A stretch of DNA of 64,000 bases from Polychytrium aggregatum (lineage: Eukaryota > Chytridiomycota > Chytridiomycetes > Polychytriales). Below the pieces are notes generated by a model that saw only the letters and a list, made by a program, of their open reading frames with translations, ran no database searches and had not been told where the DNA came from. Both the position numbers and the translations under genes were made by a program. Positions 1 to 11,225 of the stretch are shown in pieces (the first letter of the stretch is position 1; every line of letters starts with the position of its first letter). The stretch spans positions 122,149-186,148 of the forward strand of contig NW_026516297.1 of the NCBI RefSeq assembly GCF_025602895.1. The letters run 5' to 3'.

Positions 1-520
1 TCCGACTGGCTCTCTAAGGCCAAGGACGCAATACCGTGGAGCAGCAGGAGTCAGCTGAATGATGCGAGACAGACGCCAAGCCAAGCAGGCCGTCGCTCAT
101 GAATGGGTGCATGGCCATTGCAGCGGCGGTATGCTCGTCTATATCCCTGAGAGTCGCTCCCGGCACGCCCGTACTTGCGGTGTTTTGGAAGATCCTGAGC
201 TCTGTCATGAAGCTGGTGGACTCATTGCTGCTGGTGAACTCAAACTTGATTTTCTGGCCCTGGCTGACAAACGTAACTTGCTCTATCATTGGAGGAAAAG
301 TCAGCACCATAGTCCAGAGCATGCAAAAAAGCAAGGGCGTCCGGCCGATCACACAGGCCTTGGAGGAATACCCACCAACCGACCGGTTCAGCGGATGCAC
401 AGAATCTGTGATGGAAATACGCGGATCGAAGGGATGAGTAATGACGACAGATGATATGCAGGCTTCACTGGCCTGGAGGCGTGCGTCCAACAAACCATGC
501 GGCAGACGCACTTTTGACCC
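1..520 (-). other. Possible exons of a gene running off the left edge
   Basis: On the minus strand a frame stays open from 511 to 14. Parts of it read like real protein (a stretch around 420-480 rich in D/P/S/T, and one around 180-290 with a charged, serine-rich, beta-strand-like pattern). A plausible intron lies between them, with an acceptor TGATAG near 288. The frame's first codon is GTG, so the ATG is not seen here. No family was recognised. It may equally be chance coding potential in GC-rich DNA. Confidence 0.2.
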
Positions 521-1801
521 TGAGGGACGAGGTTATGGGGATAACGGCCTTGAGTCGAAACTGGCGCTCGGCGCTCTTGGGGTTTCTAAAGTAGAAGATG
601 CTGACCAGAGCAAATCGGTTAGCGGCCAGTGGGTCAGGTCAGCGGCCAGCGAGCGATCTGGACAGAGTCCAAAATGATGTCGATATGCGGATAGTTCGGT
701 TTCGACGGAGCCACCGATAGACTCGAAGGCGATGGCGGACAAGCAGGTCGTCGACGACTTTGGAGCGAGCGACCGGCCACAGCCTCTGGGCACAGGAAGG
801 ACGACTGAGCACAGGAAGGACGACTGGGGACGACTGGGAACTCACCAAGCCTCGGCCTGGGCCATGTTTCCGACAATGGCCAGGGCGCCCCGCTTCGGAA
901 GACCGGACCGGCGCACCTTATTGGCAAAGATACATGCATGGCATTTCTCTGACTCTCTCAGGAACGACGTGACATGTGTTTCGAGAGCCGGCGGGGTGGT
1001 CGGTTTAGGCGCTGGCGGCGACTGTGCAGTGAATGTCGGTGACCGGGCGTTCGAGACGGTTTTGCGTCGCAGCATCACAGCGAGAACAGCGGGCTAGTGC
1101 GGACGACGGCGGGGGTGACGGGCTGGGCCGAGTCTTGGGCGGTCGACGACCGAGCGGGAGGGCTGGATGTGGTCCTGGGCAGAACGGACTCTGAGGCCTT
1201 GGTGCTGGCCTGCGGCTATGCGGGATGTCTGGCGTGCGTCCGGGGGAGGGTCGTTCGATGTGCAAGCGACGAACATGAAACCGGCAGAACGATGGAACGG
1301 GCAAGCGGGGCGGTTTTGGGGGGCGAGCTGGGTCGGGGCTTGTTCGCTGCGCCAACGGGCACACCAACAAAACGGGCGTCGTGGGACGCACAAACGCACC
1401 CAGCCCCGAAAATACAACGCCGGATGAACGATCGGCCGCCTGGTTGCATGAGGGCGATCGACGCTTGCGCGGCTGTGAGGGACTCGGCCGATGGTTGATG
1501 TGACGCTCGGCCCGTTCGGTTCATCGCTTGGTCTGTGCCTCGGCTCTGTCGCTGCTGTCCATGCAGCCGCCATGCGGTTCCCACGACCGAGGAGCCACAC
1601 AACATCACATACAGGCCACACCAAACCAAAGCGCGCACGCTCGCCGCTCGGCAGTCATGGTGAGTGTACGGGTGTGTATTCAGAACCCAATGAATATTAC
1701 AGTCGCCTCTGTCATCAGTCAGCCTGGGTTGGGTGGAGAAGCTGGGAGACTTTGTCGGCATTTCAGCGGACGCCGACGTCGCAATCGATGCAAGACGCTG
1801 T
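521..1801. other. Intergenic stretch, no gene recognised
   Basis: Several overlapping open frames exist on both strands, but their translations are arginine/proline/alanine-rich with no recognisable domain or convincing splice pattern. The right part is the 3' flank of the nucleotidase gene. Confidence 0.5.
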
Positions 1802-3257
1802 TCAGTCCAGCAAACAGCTCAGGAAGTTGATCGCAAACTCCATGGACTCGTCTTCGGTCACAACGATATCGAAGCTCGACAGATACTGGTCCATGAGCAC
1901 CTCGCGATCGTGGTTGAGGAAGCCAATGGCGATTTGGTTCTCGTGTGTCAGGCCTTCGGACATGCGCAAATCACCGAGCGAGTCGCCCATCAAGATCTGC
2001 GAGCAGAGCATCCGCACTCCGAGTCAGCCTCCAATCCCTCGAGATAAGCGATACCTATACAGCGATGGTTTATGGGGCCGAAACCTGCCGCCTGCACCAT
2101 GGATGCCGCCTCGCACGATCGACGATCCACGCTCACCATACCACATTAACTCGCTGCTCAATGACATTTCCGTATGACGATCCCTTGACAGAGCCTTCGT
2201 TTTTGTTGAAGGTGTGGATCAGAGGCGTCTTGAAGCCCACACAAACGTCGCGCTCGTCAAAGATCATGGTGTTGGAAACAACGTGCATGTTGGAGCTATA
2301 GAGCTCCTGCTGCCTAAAGACCTCCTTGATGACGTCTGGTAGTCGAGGTTGGATAAGGCCGAGGTTAGATAAGGCCGAGGTTGGATAAGGCCGAGGTTGG
2401 ATGGGCGTCCAGCATTGCATCAGCTTGTGCGCCTCGGCCCATCAAAGCCGCATCGGCTGCAGGCTTGGCCGATGCATCTCACAGAAGCGCATACGAACCT
2501 CCGATACCAGCTGAAAAGATCAGAAATGGGATTTCCAGGGTTTTGCAGAGCGTCAGCAGCTCATCGGTTCGCCGGCGCAGCGGAATCTCGGCATCCTTGA
2601 CCATCACAGCAATGTCGGCCCTTGCCAGCTTCAGCTGGACAACATCTTCATGAGCCGCTGTCCACCACTCGATCATTGCGGGCACCTTCTCGGCCATTGG
2701 CACGGTCGGCGACATCTCGATGGGATAGTACTTGTTGTAGAGCATCTCGGATCGCTTGCGGAACGACTCGGGGATCAGCGGCGATCGTGAGATGATTGAA
2801 TGCGACGACTTGTTCCGCTGGCCGTTCACCCAGTAACAGGTGAGGGTCATGTCAAAGTCTTGAATGCCGACGCCGCCGGGGGGACCGAACGCCAGCGACA
2901 GGAAACACATACATTTCAAGGATCACCGCGTGAGTAGAATCAATGCCATGCATACTGGCATCGGATGCAGGCATGGTGTGTCTCCAATGCGATTTCAGCC
3001 GCCTGTGGACCGTGGCGATGCCATATCCGATGCAGATGCGCCCGAATGCCGATGAATCTCTCGGCAAGAGGCGCCGAAGCTCTGAACCCGTTGCGGCTGG
3101 ACGACTCACCCGAGATGACATGCAGCTTGGTCGAGCCATCGCGGACCACTTTCGAGAGCTTGGCGGCAGTGGCATCCCACGCGCGGATGTGGATGGATGG
3201 GTGGGCTCTGGCCCAGCTCAGGAACTGGGCGAGCTTTTGCTCCGAGGGAACGGCCAT
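1802..3257 (-). CDS. Cytosolic pyrimidine 5'-nucleotidase, UMPH-1/NT5C3 family
   Basis: HAD-superfamily nucleotidase expected to dephosphorylate pyrimidine (and 7-methylguanosine) nucleoside monophosphates in the cytosol. Four exons in minus order: 3257-3110, 2858-2499, 2335-2142, 1996-1802; the phases close to 298 aa, the usual NT5C3 length. Joining exons 1 and 2 recreates the HAD motif I, DFDMTL, after a VIS strand. Exon 2 ends with FSAGIG (motif II region) and exon 4 carries the motif III/IV signature LMGDSLGDLRM, then DES near the C-terminus. Start: the ATG at 3257 (MAVPSEQK) lies just downstream of a heptamer array. The same frame remains open upstream through that array, so a longer N-terminus cannot be excluded. 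Intron 2 contains a 16-bp tandem repeat next to its acceptor. The gene is divergent from PDI. Confidence 0.9.
2351..2398. repeat. 16-bp tandem repeat in nucleotidase intron 2
   Basis: Three near-perfect copies of GGATAAGGCCGAGGTT (one with a G-to-A change), within the second intron and ending about 15 bp from the acceptor of exon 3. On the transcribed strand it is a pyrimidine-rich AACCTCGGCCTTATCC array. Confidence 0.9.
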
Positions 3258-3262
3258 GGCGA

Positions 3263-3382
3263 CTGGGTGCTGGGTGCTGGGTGCTGGGTGCTGGGTGCTG
3301 GGTGCTGGGTGCTGGGTGCTGGGTGCTGGGTGCTGGGTGCTGGGTGCTGGGTGCTGGGTGCTGGGTGCTGGGTGCTGGGTGT
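3263..3382. repeat. Heptamer minisatellite (CTGGGTG)n in a divergent promoter/leader
   Basis: About 17 head-to-tail copies of CTGGGTG over 120 bp, almost perfect. It starts 6 bp beyond the nucleotidase start codon, so it probably lies in that gene's 5' leader, and it is 390 bp upstream of PDI. Seven is not a multiple of three, so every frame reads the same seven-residue repeat on each strand. Confidence 0.95.
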
Positions 3383-3548
3383 TGCAGAGGCGATCAGGGC
3401 AGTGTGGATCAGCGTCCGGCGCAGCCCTGGCGACCGATGCAACGAGGCGGAGTCGGGCAGCGGCTGGGGCGTGGCTGGCTGGTTGGCTGGCTGGACTGCG
3501 GATCCATCCGGCTCGAGCCGCGCGCAGCAGCCCGGCTTTGTCATCACC

Positions 3549-3694
3549 CACGTGACTTGGACGCAGCCAACCAGCGTGCGCCGCGCGCCGGCCAATCAGC
3601 GCATCGCACCTCCATTTCGTGGCCATCTGACCCGCCTCCCGGGGGGCGCTGGGCCAGCTGACGTGTCGATCGCCCCGCAGCTCTGGCTATAAAG
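3549..3694 (+). promoter_or_regulatory. PDI promoter: E-box, CCAAT box, UPRE-like site and TATA box
   Basis: Visible elements upstream of PDI: CCCACGTGA around 3547-3555, GGCCAATCAG at 3590-3599, TGACGTGT at 3659-3666 and TATAAAG at 3688-3694, 78 bp before the ATG. TGACGTG-type sites are the known binding core of Hac1/XBP1 unfolded-protein-response factors, and PDI is a classical target. That this site is used is inference. Confidence 0.5.
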
Positions 3695-3771
3695 ATAGCC
3701 CCGCCAGCTCGCCGCTTTCCGCTTCGTCTCGCCCCAACCTCCCCCCCTCATATCCCCCCCCATCTCGCACC

Positions 3772-5682
3772 ATGAAGTTCCTGTCTGCCGCCGTCAGCTT
3801 CCTCGCCGCCAGCGCCGCCCTCGTTGCTGCCAAGGATCAGCCCCAGGAGGACGCCTCCGATGTCGTCACCTTGGACAAGGGTATGGGTTCATCTCTGACT
3901 TGCTTGCACTGCTCGATGAGCATGCCTCTGCCGCGCCGTTGGCTCCGTCGCTGTGCGAGTATCTACCGACGTCTCGACGGTGCTGCCATGCGCTTTGGCG
4001 GTAGTCTGTGCTGGTTCATCCTTGCGCTAACCCCGGCCGATCTCGTCTCCGCCAGATACCTTTGCCTCCTTCCTGAAGACTGAGCCTCTCTCCCTCGTCG
4101 AATTCTATGCCCCCTGGTGTGGCCACTGGTAAGTCTGGCAGCCTGTGATCGTGATCAGCTCATGCCAGCCGGCCGCTGCAGGCTCGCAGACTCATCGCCC
4201 CTTCTCTGTGCTCCTACAGCAAGGCTCTGGCCCCCGAGTACGAGGTCGCTGCCACCACTCTGAAGGAGCAGAACATCAAGCTGGCCAAGGTCGACTGCAC
4301 CACCGAGGCCGACATCTGCGAGGAGCAGAAGGTCCAGGGCTACCCCACCCTCAAGGTCTTCCGCCACGCCGACTCGATCCCCTACAAGGGCCCTCGCAAG
4401 TCCGATGGCATCGTCAGCTTCATGAAGAAGTAAGTGATCGGCAGCTCCGCGCTTCCCGATATGCAATGTGCGATGTGCGATATGCGATGTGTAATGTGCC
4501 TGCTCTGTCAGATCGTCGCTCGGGTGCTTGCACCGTATGGCGGCGCGCTTTCCCCACCGTACAGTCGAGCTGACCTTTTCGCTCTTTCCTGTTCTCAGGC
4601 AGGCCCTCCCTGCCCTCTCCGTCCTTGAGGCTGACGGCGTCAAGGAGTTTGCTGCCTCGGACCGCATTGTCCTCGTCGCCAACTTCAAGAGCAAGACCTC
4701 GGATGCCTACAAGGCCTACGAGGCCGTTGCCGAGGCCCACCGCAACGAGTACCTCTTTGGTGTCACCATCGATGCCAAGGGAGAGGACTCGCTGACCCTC
4801 TACAAGACCTTTGATGAGGGCAAGGACGAGTTTGACGGCAAGTTCACCTCTGAGGATATCCTGTCCTTTGTCAAGGCCAACTCCATCCCTCTGATGGACG
4901 AGATCTCGCCCGAGAACTATGCCTCCTATGTGGAGAGCGGTGTCCCTCTGGGCTACCTCTTCTACGGCTCCAAGGAGCAGCGCGAGGAATTCGGCCCCGC
5001 TGTCGAGAAGCTGGCCAAGAAGCACAAGGGCAAGGTCAGCTTTGTCTACTGCGATGGCGCCAAGTTTGGCGGCCACGCCAAAAACCTCAACCTCAAGGGC
5101 GAGTGGCCCGGATTCGTCATCCAGAACACCCAGGACCACACCAAGTATCCCTTCGACGAGAGCCTCACCATTGGCGGCGACGAGTTTGCCAAGTACCTCG
5201 ACGACTTTGTCTCTGGCACGCTGGAGCCCTCGCTCAAGTCCCAGGAGATCCCCGAGACTAACGACGAGCCCGTCAAGGTTGTTGTCGGCAAGAACTACCA
5301 GGACATTGTTCTGAACGAGGCCAACGACGTCCTGATCGAGTTCTATGCCCCCTGGTGCGGCCACTGCAAGAAGCTTGCCCCCATCTACGACGAGCTCGCC
5401 GAGAAGCTCAAGGACGTCAAGGGCATTGTCATTGCCAAGATGGACGCCACCGAGAACGACATTCCTCCCGGTGCTGGCTTCACCATCGAGGCCTTCCCCA
5501 CCATCAAGCTCGTCAAGGCCAAGGACAACACCGTTGTTCCCTATGAGGGCTCCCGCACCCTCGACTCGTTCCTGGAGTTCCTGCACCAGAGCGCCGTCCA
5601 CGGCTCCAGCGTTCCTCTCGAGCCCGAGGAGGAGGAGGAGGACGATGCCAAGACCGACTCCAAGGAGCACGACGAACTGTAA
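3772..5682 (+). CDS. PDI1: Protein disulfide isomerase, ER lumenal (HDEL)
   Basis: Catalyses formation and isomerisation of disulfide bonds in the ER lumen. Exons 3772-3880, 4056-4128, 4220-4429 and 4599-5682 join to 491 aa, a typical PDI length. Residues 1-20 form a hydrophobic signal peptide. Domain a has WCGHC at 57-61 and domain a' has WCGHC with CGHC at 384-387. The domain between is the redox-inactive b-b' region. An acidic tail leads to the terminal HDEL retention signal at 488-491. Intron 2 cuts the codon of the second cysteine of the first active site (TG|C). Intron 3 holds an imperfect heptamer array. The promoter carries a TATA box and a UPRE-like site, consistent with induction by ER stress. 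Confidence 0.97.
4459..4500. repeat. Imperfect heptamer array in PDI intron 3
   Basis: Degenerate repeats related to GATGTGC and GATATGC, about six units with period 7, inside the third intron of PDI (4430-4598). Confidence 0.6.
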
Positions 5683-6425
5683 ATTTGCCACTGTGCTCCC
5701 CGTTTGTCTGTCTGTCTGCCTGTCTTGTTTGTTTGCTGCGTTTGTTACCGCGCATGGCTTGCGCCCTCTTCGTTGCCGAGTAATTTTGTTCCAATCCATA
5801 GCCGGACCTGCCTCTGTGCGCCGTGCCTTGCCGTCCTGGTGGTGGCGTGGTTCTTGAACCCAAACCGATGCAGCAGAGCGCGTGGCAGGCGGGCGATGGT
5901 GATGTGTGCGCTGGTGGCGATAACGAGTCGTGCGGCTTGGGATGCACGAGGTTGGATGACGGAGCCGGGCATGGGTTTTGAATCCGGGGCCATGAGCCAG
6001 GAGATGCTTCGCGCCGATGCACAGTCCAGCCGCAATGCGGACTGGTCCCAGAGTCTCGTTCACCAGCCGCAAGCAGCTCCTTGGCGTCCTGGGTATCCGG
6101 CAGATCTCGATCTGGCACTCGCAAGCAAGATCCAGCATCGGCGCTCCTCTGGCCCAGTCCGCAAGCAAGCAACCAAGGCGGTGCGCTGCGGCCGCCTGCG
6201 AACAGGCCAAGAGCCAAAGCTCGCAGGCGCGTGTCGGCTGTGCCTGGGGCCGCCCTTGTTGCTGGCAGCGCATTGGCAGGCCGCTCAAATACATCCATCG
6301 CATTCATCGACCCCGTCCATCGCACCTATCCACCATCTGGCCCTGTGCAAGCACGCAGCAGCCGCCAGCACACGCAGCCGCCCACCGCTCGTCCTGCAGC
6401 CCTCCTCGATCGCATCGCCTCTCAA
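5683..6425. other. PDI 3' flank and NADH dehydrogenase promoter
   Basis: Pyrimidine-rich 3' flank (TCTGTCTG/CTGTCTTG runs near 5705-5740), then GC-rich DNA with no gene. The long minus-strand open frame here continues antisense over PDI and looks like a shadow. Confidence 0.6.
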
Positions 6426-9400
6426 ATGAACCGCTCGCCGCCGAAACCCGTCCTCGCCCTGGCTGCAAGCATCCTGCCCCAACGCATACTCAGGCGAGCC
6501 CTGGCATCCCAGGCGGCCAAGCGAGGTATCGCTGTCGTGATGTCGAGAGCAAAAGTATCACGGCCGACGCCGCTGATCATGCAGGATGCGCCCATATCTC
6601 TGATTGCTCCCTGTTTCTCTCCTCGACCAGAACGCCTCGTTATTCTCGGTAATAGCCGATGGCCAGCCACACCCATCTCCACTCCGCACATTGCCTCTTC
6701 CTCTGCTCGAGTTTGCTCGAGTCTGCGATATTGCCCGACGAAGCAGCTGCAGGATCATAAGCGCCACAGCCTAGCACAGCTAAAGCTTATCTCTCCCCCA
6801 ATTTCTTCCAATCTGCTGTCTCACTCACTGCAAAGGCTCTGGATGGGCTGGTAAGCAAACTCGGCTGCAAGTACCACACCAGAACCGAACCAGGCCGACA
6901 CCAGCTCCGTCCGCACACACCGTCACCGGCGACTGCTTCCGCCCCATGGCTGAATCTAGATCGCAGCTTAATCTTCCATTCTCTGGTGATTCCTCGCCTG
7001 AATCGCAACCACCAGGCTTCAAGCTCATCAACGAGGTCAACACCAAGGACTACGACGTTGTCGTCATCTCGCCAAGGGTATGTGTCCACAACCCAAGCCG
7101 TGCGATGGATCGTTTCTGCCCACATTGCTCTCTGTGGATTTCCACACATATTGTGCATTTCTCGCCTCAGCTTGCATATCTGTCATCCCACTCGGAACGT
7201 CCCCAACTCACCGCGGCTCTCTGATCGACTTTCTCCTCCACAGAACCACTTTGTATTCACCCCACTACTTGCCAGCACAGCTGTGGGCACTCTCGAATAC
7301 AGAGCCATCACCGAGGTACTTTCTTGAATCACCACCAGTCCTGCAGATGAACAGCATACACGGCATTTACTCACTCCGCCTACGGATGTGCTTGGCTGCT
7401 CGCCACCTCTAGCCCGTCCGCACGTATGGAAGAGGCATCAGCTTTCACCAAGCCACTTGCGACCAGATCGACTTTGAGAAGAAGGAAATCACTTGCCGGC
7501 CTGCATTCGAAAGCCAAGACGCCCCGTTTGCGATAGCATTCGACAAGGTGTGTGCTCGGGCAAAGGTCCCCACGTCCACCCAACGATGGCATGGTGCCCG
7601 TCAGCGCCGCAACTCGGCTCTGTCTTTGGATTCTGCATTCCGACAATGGTGTCCTCTGGGAGCCCGTTATTCGACTGACCTTGAGCTCTCTCCTGAAAGC
7701 TCGTTCTGGCTGTCGGTGCCAAGTCCAACACAGTACGTCCTGATCTGTCCGTGGTGACTTTTATGTGCCTCGAGCCAATGCTCCCGCTGAAAGCCGAGTT
7801 TGGCGACTGACTCGCTCACGGCTGGCATTTGTCTTCTTCAGTTCGGCATCCCCGGGGTTGCCGAGAACGCATTCTTCCTCAAGGAAGTGGACCATGCGCG
7901 TAAGATCCGAGCCCGGATTATCGAATGTAAGTCAGCCAGAATCGACCTGCCACCTTGCTCGCCCAAACGACCGCAGCTTGCACGATGCTACACTGGCTCT
8001 GCGTACCGGGATCGGCCCTGATGCCCATGCCGCTGCCTCCGCCTTCGCAGGCTTCGAGCAAGCATCCGAGCCAAACACGACCGAGGAACAGCAGCGAAAC
8101 CTCGTAAGAACACCATCACATGCAGCATCGGCGCATGAGAACGGTGGCCCAACGGAGTGCCCTGATAGTTCCGCACCTTTGGCGAGAGCCTCATCTGATT
8201 GTCATCATACATTGCTCTGCCAACGGCTGCCTTTGCTCAATTCCTCTGCCTGCGTTTGACCAGCTTCATGTAAGTCCCGGCTCGAACACAACCATCGACG
8301 CTTGCTGCCACCGGCTCTGATACCGTTCTACTCACTACCCTATGTCTACTTCTAGTTTGCTGTCGTTGGAGGCGGACCAACTGGCATAGGTTCGTATCTT
8401 CATCAGCCGGGCGGGCTTTGCGGTGAACTGGCAGCCGGTCGTTAGCAGCGAACTGACCTGTATTTCCTCATTCCCACAGAATTTTCTGCGGAATGTAAGA
8501 ATCCGTGAGCGCATCTTTCTGCTGGCACAACGGCCCGGACGTAGCACCGACTTGGATGCTGACCTTCACCCATATGGCGCCTCAGTGCATGACTTTTGCG
8601 TGGAGGATCTCTCAAAACTTTATCCTCAGCTCAAGAACAAAGGTGAGCTTCCACACGCATGGCACGACCCCGCCGCAATCAATTGTGGTGGTAGTGGACG
8701 CTGTTAGCTCCCAAACAGGTCGAGTCTCGGCGAGCACCACGACGCGAGCGCCCATCTCATTGTTCATTGCTTCCCACTTGATGCTACATCCTCATCCTTA
8801 TTCCTGCAGTTCGCATATCGGTATGACGAACTTGCATGGCCCTGCCATGTTGATGCAATGCACTCACGAGATATCGTTGGCTCCACGAGTTTGCTTGGGC
8901 ATATGGAACTTATCTGACCTGCCCGACGGCTCCATCCACGGCCAGGTTTACGACGTTGCCGAGAAGATTCTCGGCGGATTCCAAGCTGAGCTTGCCGAAT
9001 GTACTGAGTCAGACTGCGCGATTGCCACTCCGCCGATATGACAGCACTTCAGCGCTGCGACAGAACTGCGCTCGTTTCTCATGCTGAACGCTGACACTGG
9101 CCATGCCACTACCTCTGGTACAGATGCGTCTGAAAAGTTCCGACGTGAGGGCATTCAAATCAAGACCAAGGTAAAGCGAGAGCACACTCTTGGTCCACCC
9201 TCGCCCTGTCTTTGGAATCGAGTTGCTACGAGCCCTCTCGCTCTGCTCAGTATTCATCTCTGTCGTGCTCGATGTGATGCACACAGTATGCACACTTGGC
9301 ATGTGCTTACACGCATGGCTGCTTTCTCTGCTCAGACATTCATCAAGGAAGTCAAAAAGAACCTCATGGGTGAGCTGCAGGCTCGAGGATGCGTTGTCGG

Positions 9401-10733
9401 CCAATGCCAGATTGCTGCATCGCTGTGATGAGTGTATTGATTCATCGACTGACAGCTCCGCCTCCTCCTATGCATCTGTTGTGTTCAGTGCTGAAGGATG
9501 ATACCCAGATTCGTAAGTTGGGCAGTCTACTCGGGCACGCGACGTCGTGGCTGGCCTTTTCAGTAATGCCATGACTCTTACTTGGCCACACTCATGGATT
9601 TGGCCGATCCGGCATAATGCTGAATGAGGCGGCTGACATTACGTTGATAATGACTGGTCCAACGCAGCGTTCGGCGCACTAATCTGGGCCACGGGAATCA
9701 CATCCACACCCCTGGGCGAGAGTCTCGGCGGCGTCATGAAGGAAGAGCGCTCAAACCGAGTGATCACGAACGAGGTAACCGCGAAACATCCATCGTAGTC
9801 GGCACTCATATCGGCGGCAGCCTGACTGCAGAGACCCTTGACTCGGCTCTTAACTCTTGGCTTGGCATCTATCCAACTGCTCTCGCGACACGACGCTCGC
9901 TGGTTTAGTACCTGACCATCTTGGACAAGAACGGCCAGGCGCTGGATGGCATGTAAGTACCAATAATAGCAGCCCGAAGACCCAAAGAGGCCAAGCATCG
10001 AATCGATCCGTTCGAAGACGCTCGCTCGGCTGAGATGCCATCCTCCGCACAGATACGCCATCGGCGATTGCGCCGTCATCAAGGACAAGAACCTGCCGGC
10101 AACGGCTCAGGTGGCTGACCAGAAGGGACGCTGGCTCACTTACCACCTGAATCGGCAGGTGGCTGGAAAGCCGACGCTGAAGGTAGGACGGGCCAGCCTG
10201 GAGACGATCATGGCAGGGAATCCAGGATTCCCCCCACTAGCAGCCATCTAACGCCCGCGGCGATGGTCCCTGCAGCCCTTTACCTACAACCACATCGCCA
10301 GCATGGTCTACACTGGCGCCTGGAGTGCCCTCATCGACTTTAGCTCCAAAGGCAATCTCAAGGGTCGCCTCGCTTGGATCTGTAAGTCACTGGCGCAGGC
10401 CTCTATCGTAATTCGGTGGCCAAAGCCCAAGCGAGGACGGTTGCAGATGCGACAACGACAACCTCCCTCACGGACCGTGCTAACCAAGCGTTGTTTTGGT
10501 CGCAGTCTGGAGAAGCGCATATCTAACCAAGAGTGTTTCGGTCAAGAACAAAATCCTCATTCCGATGTACTGGTACGGCACAGCGCATGTATTCCAGACG
10601 CAGACATGGGCACATCTGGTGTGGTTGCTGGGAGACCAGCAGGACTGTCTCGTGGGGCTGCAGTTGACCCTGGATGGACATGGCTTGCAGGTTCTTGTCG
10701 TGGGCTTTCGGCCGAGACATCAGCCGCTTCTAG
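6426..10733 (+). CDS. NDE1: Type II (rotenone-insensitive) NADH:ubiquinone oxidoreductase, mitochondrial
   Basis: Single-subunit flavoprotein that passes electrons from NADH to ubiquinone without pumping protons. 24 exons: 6426-6525, 6631-6648, 6836-6850, 7016-7077, 7244-7315, 7413-7547, 7700-7732, 7842-7926, 8051-8103, 8264-8269, 8356-8389, 8480-8494, 8586-8642, 8810-8820, 8946-9000, 9124-9170, 9336-9369, 9489-9512, 9668-9774, 9909-9952, 10053-10182, 10276-10381, 10506-10572, 10691-10733. All phases close, giving 450 aa. Residues 1-33 are an Arg/Ala/Leu mitochondrial presequence. LVILGSGWAG is the FAD-binding Rossmann loop, VVISPRNHFVFTPLL follows, FAVVGGGPTGIEF (from about 194) is the NADH site, and YAIGDCAV precedes the quinone/membrane region ending FGRDISRF. 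Exons of 6, 11, 15, 15 and 18 nt are all needed to keep the conserved sequence. No EF-hand is inserted. External versus matrix orientation cannot be told from sequence. Confidence 0.95.
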
Positions 10734-11225
10734 AATCGGCGGTCGAATATGATGCAACCGCAGCATATCTGCACGGCCGTCATGCTCCTGCCCGGCTGCG
10801 GCACCGAGACTTCTTTCAGCATACGAACCTCATTCGGCATTCACAAAGTGAAACGGAACAGCTTGGTTCCGAAGGCAGCAGCCGCTCTCCCCCCCTCCAA
10901 TCCCGAATATACATAGCGTCATTCAGAATACTCACCGCCATCGCCCAGAGCAGCCATCGGCCAGCGGCTCCGATATACGCCGTGCGCACGCCGATAGGCT
11001 GCGATCATGTGAAAAGCTCCAGGCCCGCTGTTACCCTTTTGCCCGGCAAATGCCGAGCATCCCGCCTCTCGGATCAGCGTCTCTCCCGCCTGCTGCCCTC
11101 GGTCGTTGGCTTGGCTGGCCTCACTCCCACCCTTCGTCCAGCCTTTCGGTTTCGAGCCCATCTCGCCCCGATCTGCTCGTCGGCCTCTGCCACTCGCTTG
11201 CATCCATTCATCTATCCATTCATCC
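10734..11225. other. Intergenic, promoter of glycerol-3-phosphate dehydrogenase
   Basis: No gene seen. CATCCATTCATCTATCCATT-like short repeats lie just before the start codon at 11226. Confidence 0.5.

Noticed and set aside
3263-3382. Heptamer repeat as a coding or CRISPR-like array
   Set aside because: There are no spacers, the unit is only 7 bp, and every frame is open simply because the unit lacks stops. It is a minisatellite.
4420-6303. 627-codon minus-strand open frame across PDI
   Set aside because: It is the antisense of a certain PDI gene, and its translation is the Leu/Val/Gly-rich mirror of codon-biased PDI DNA with no domain.
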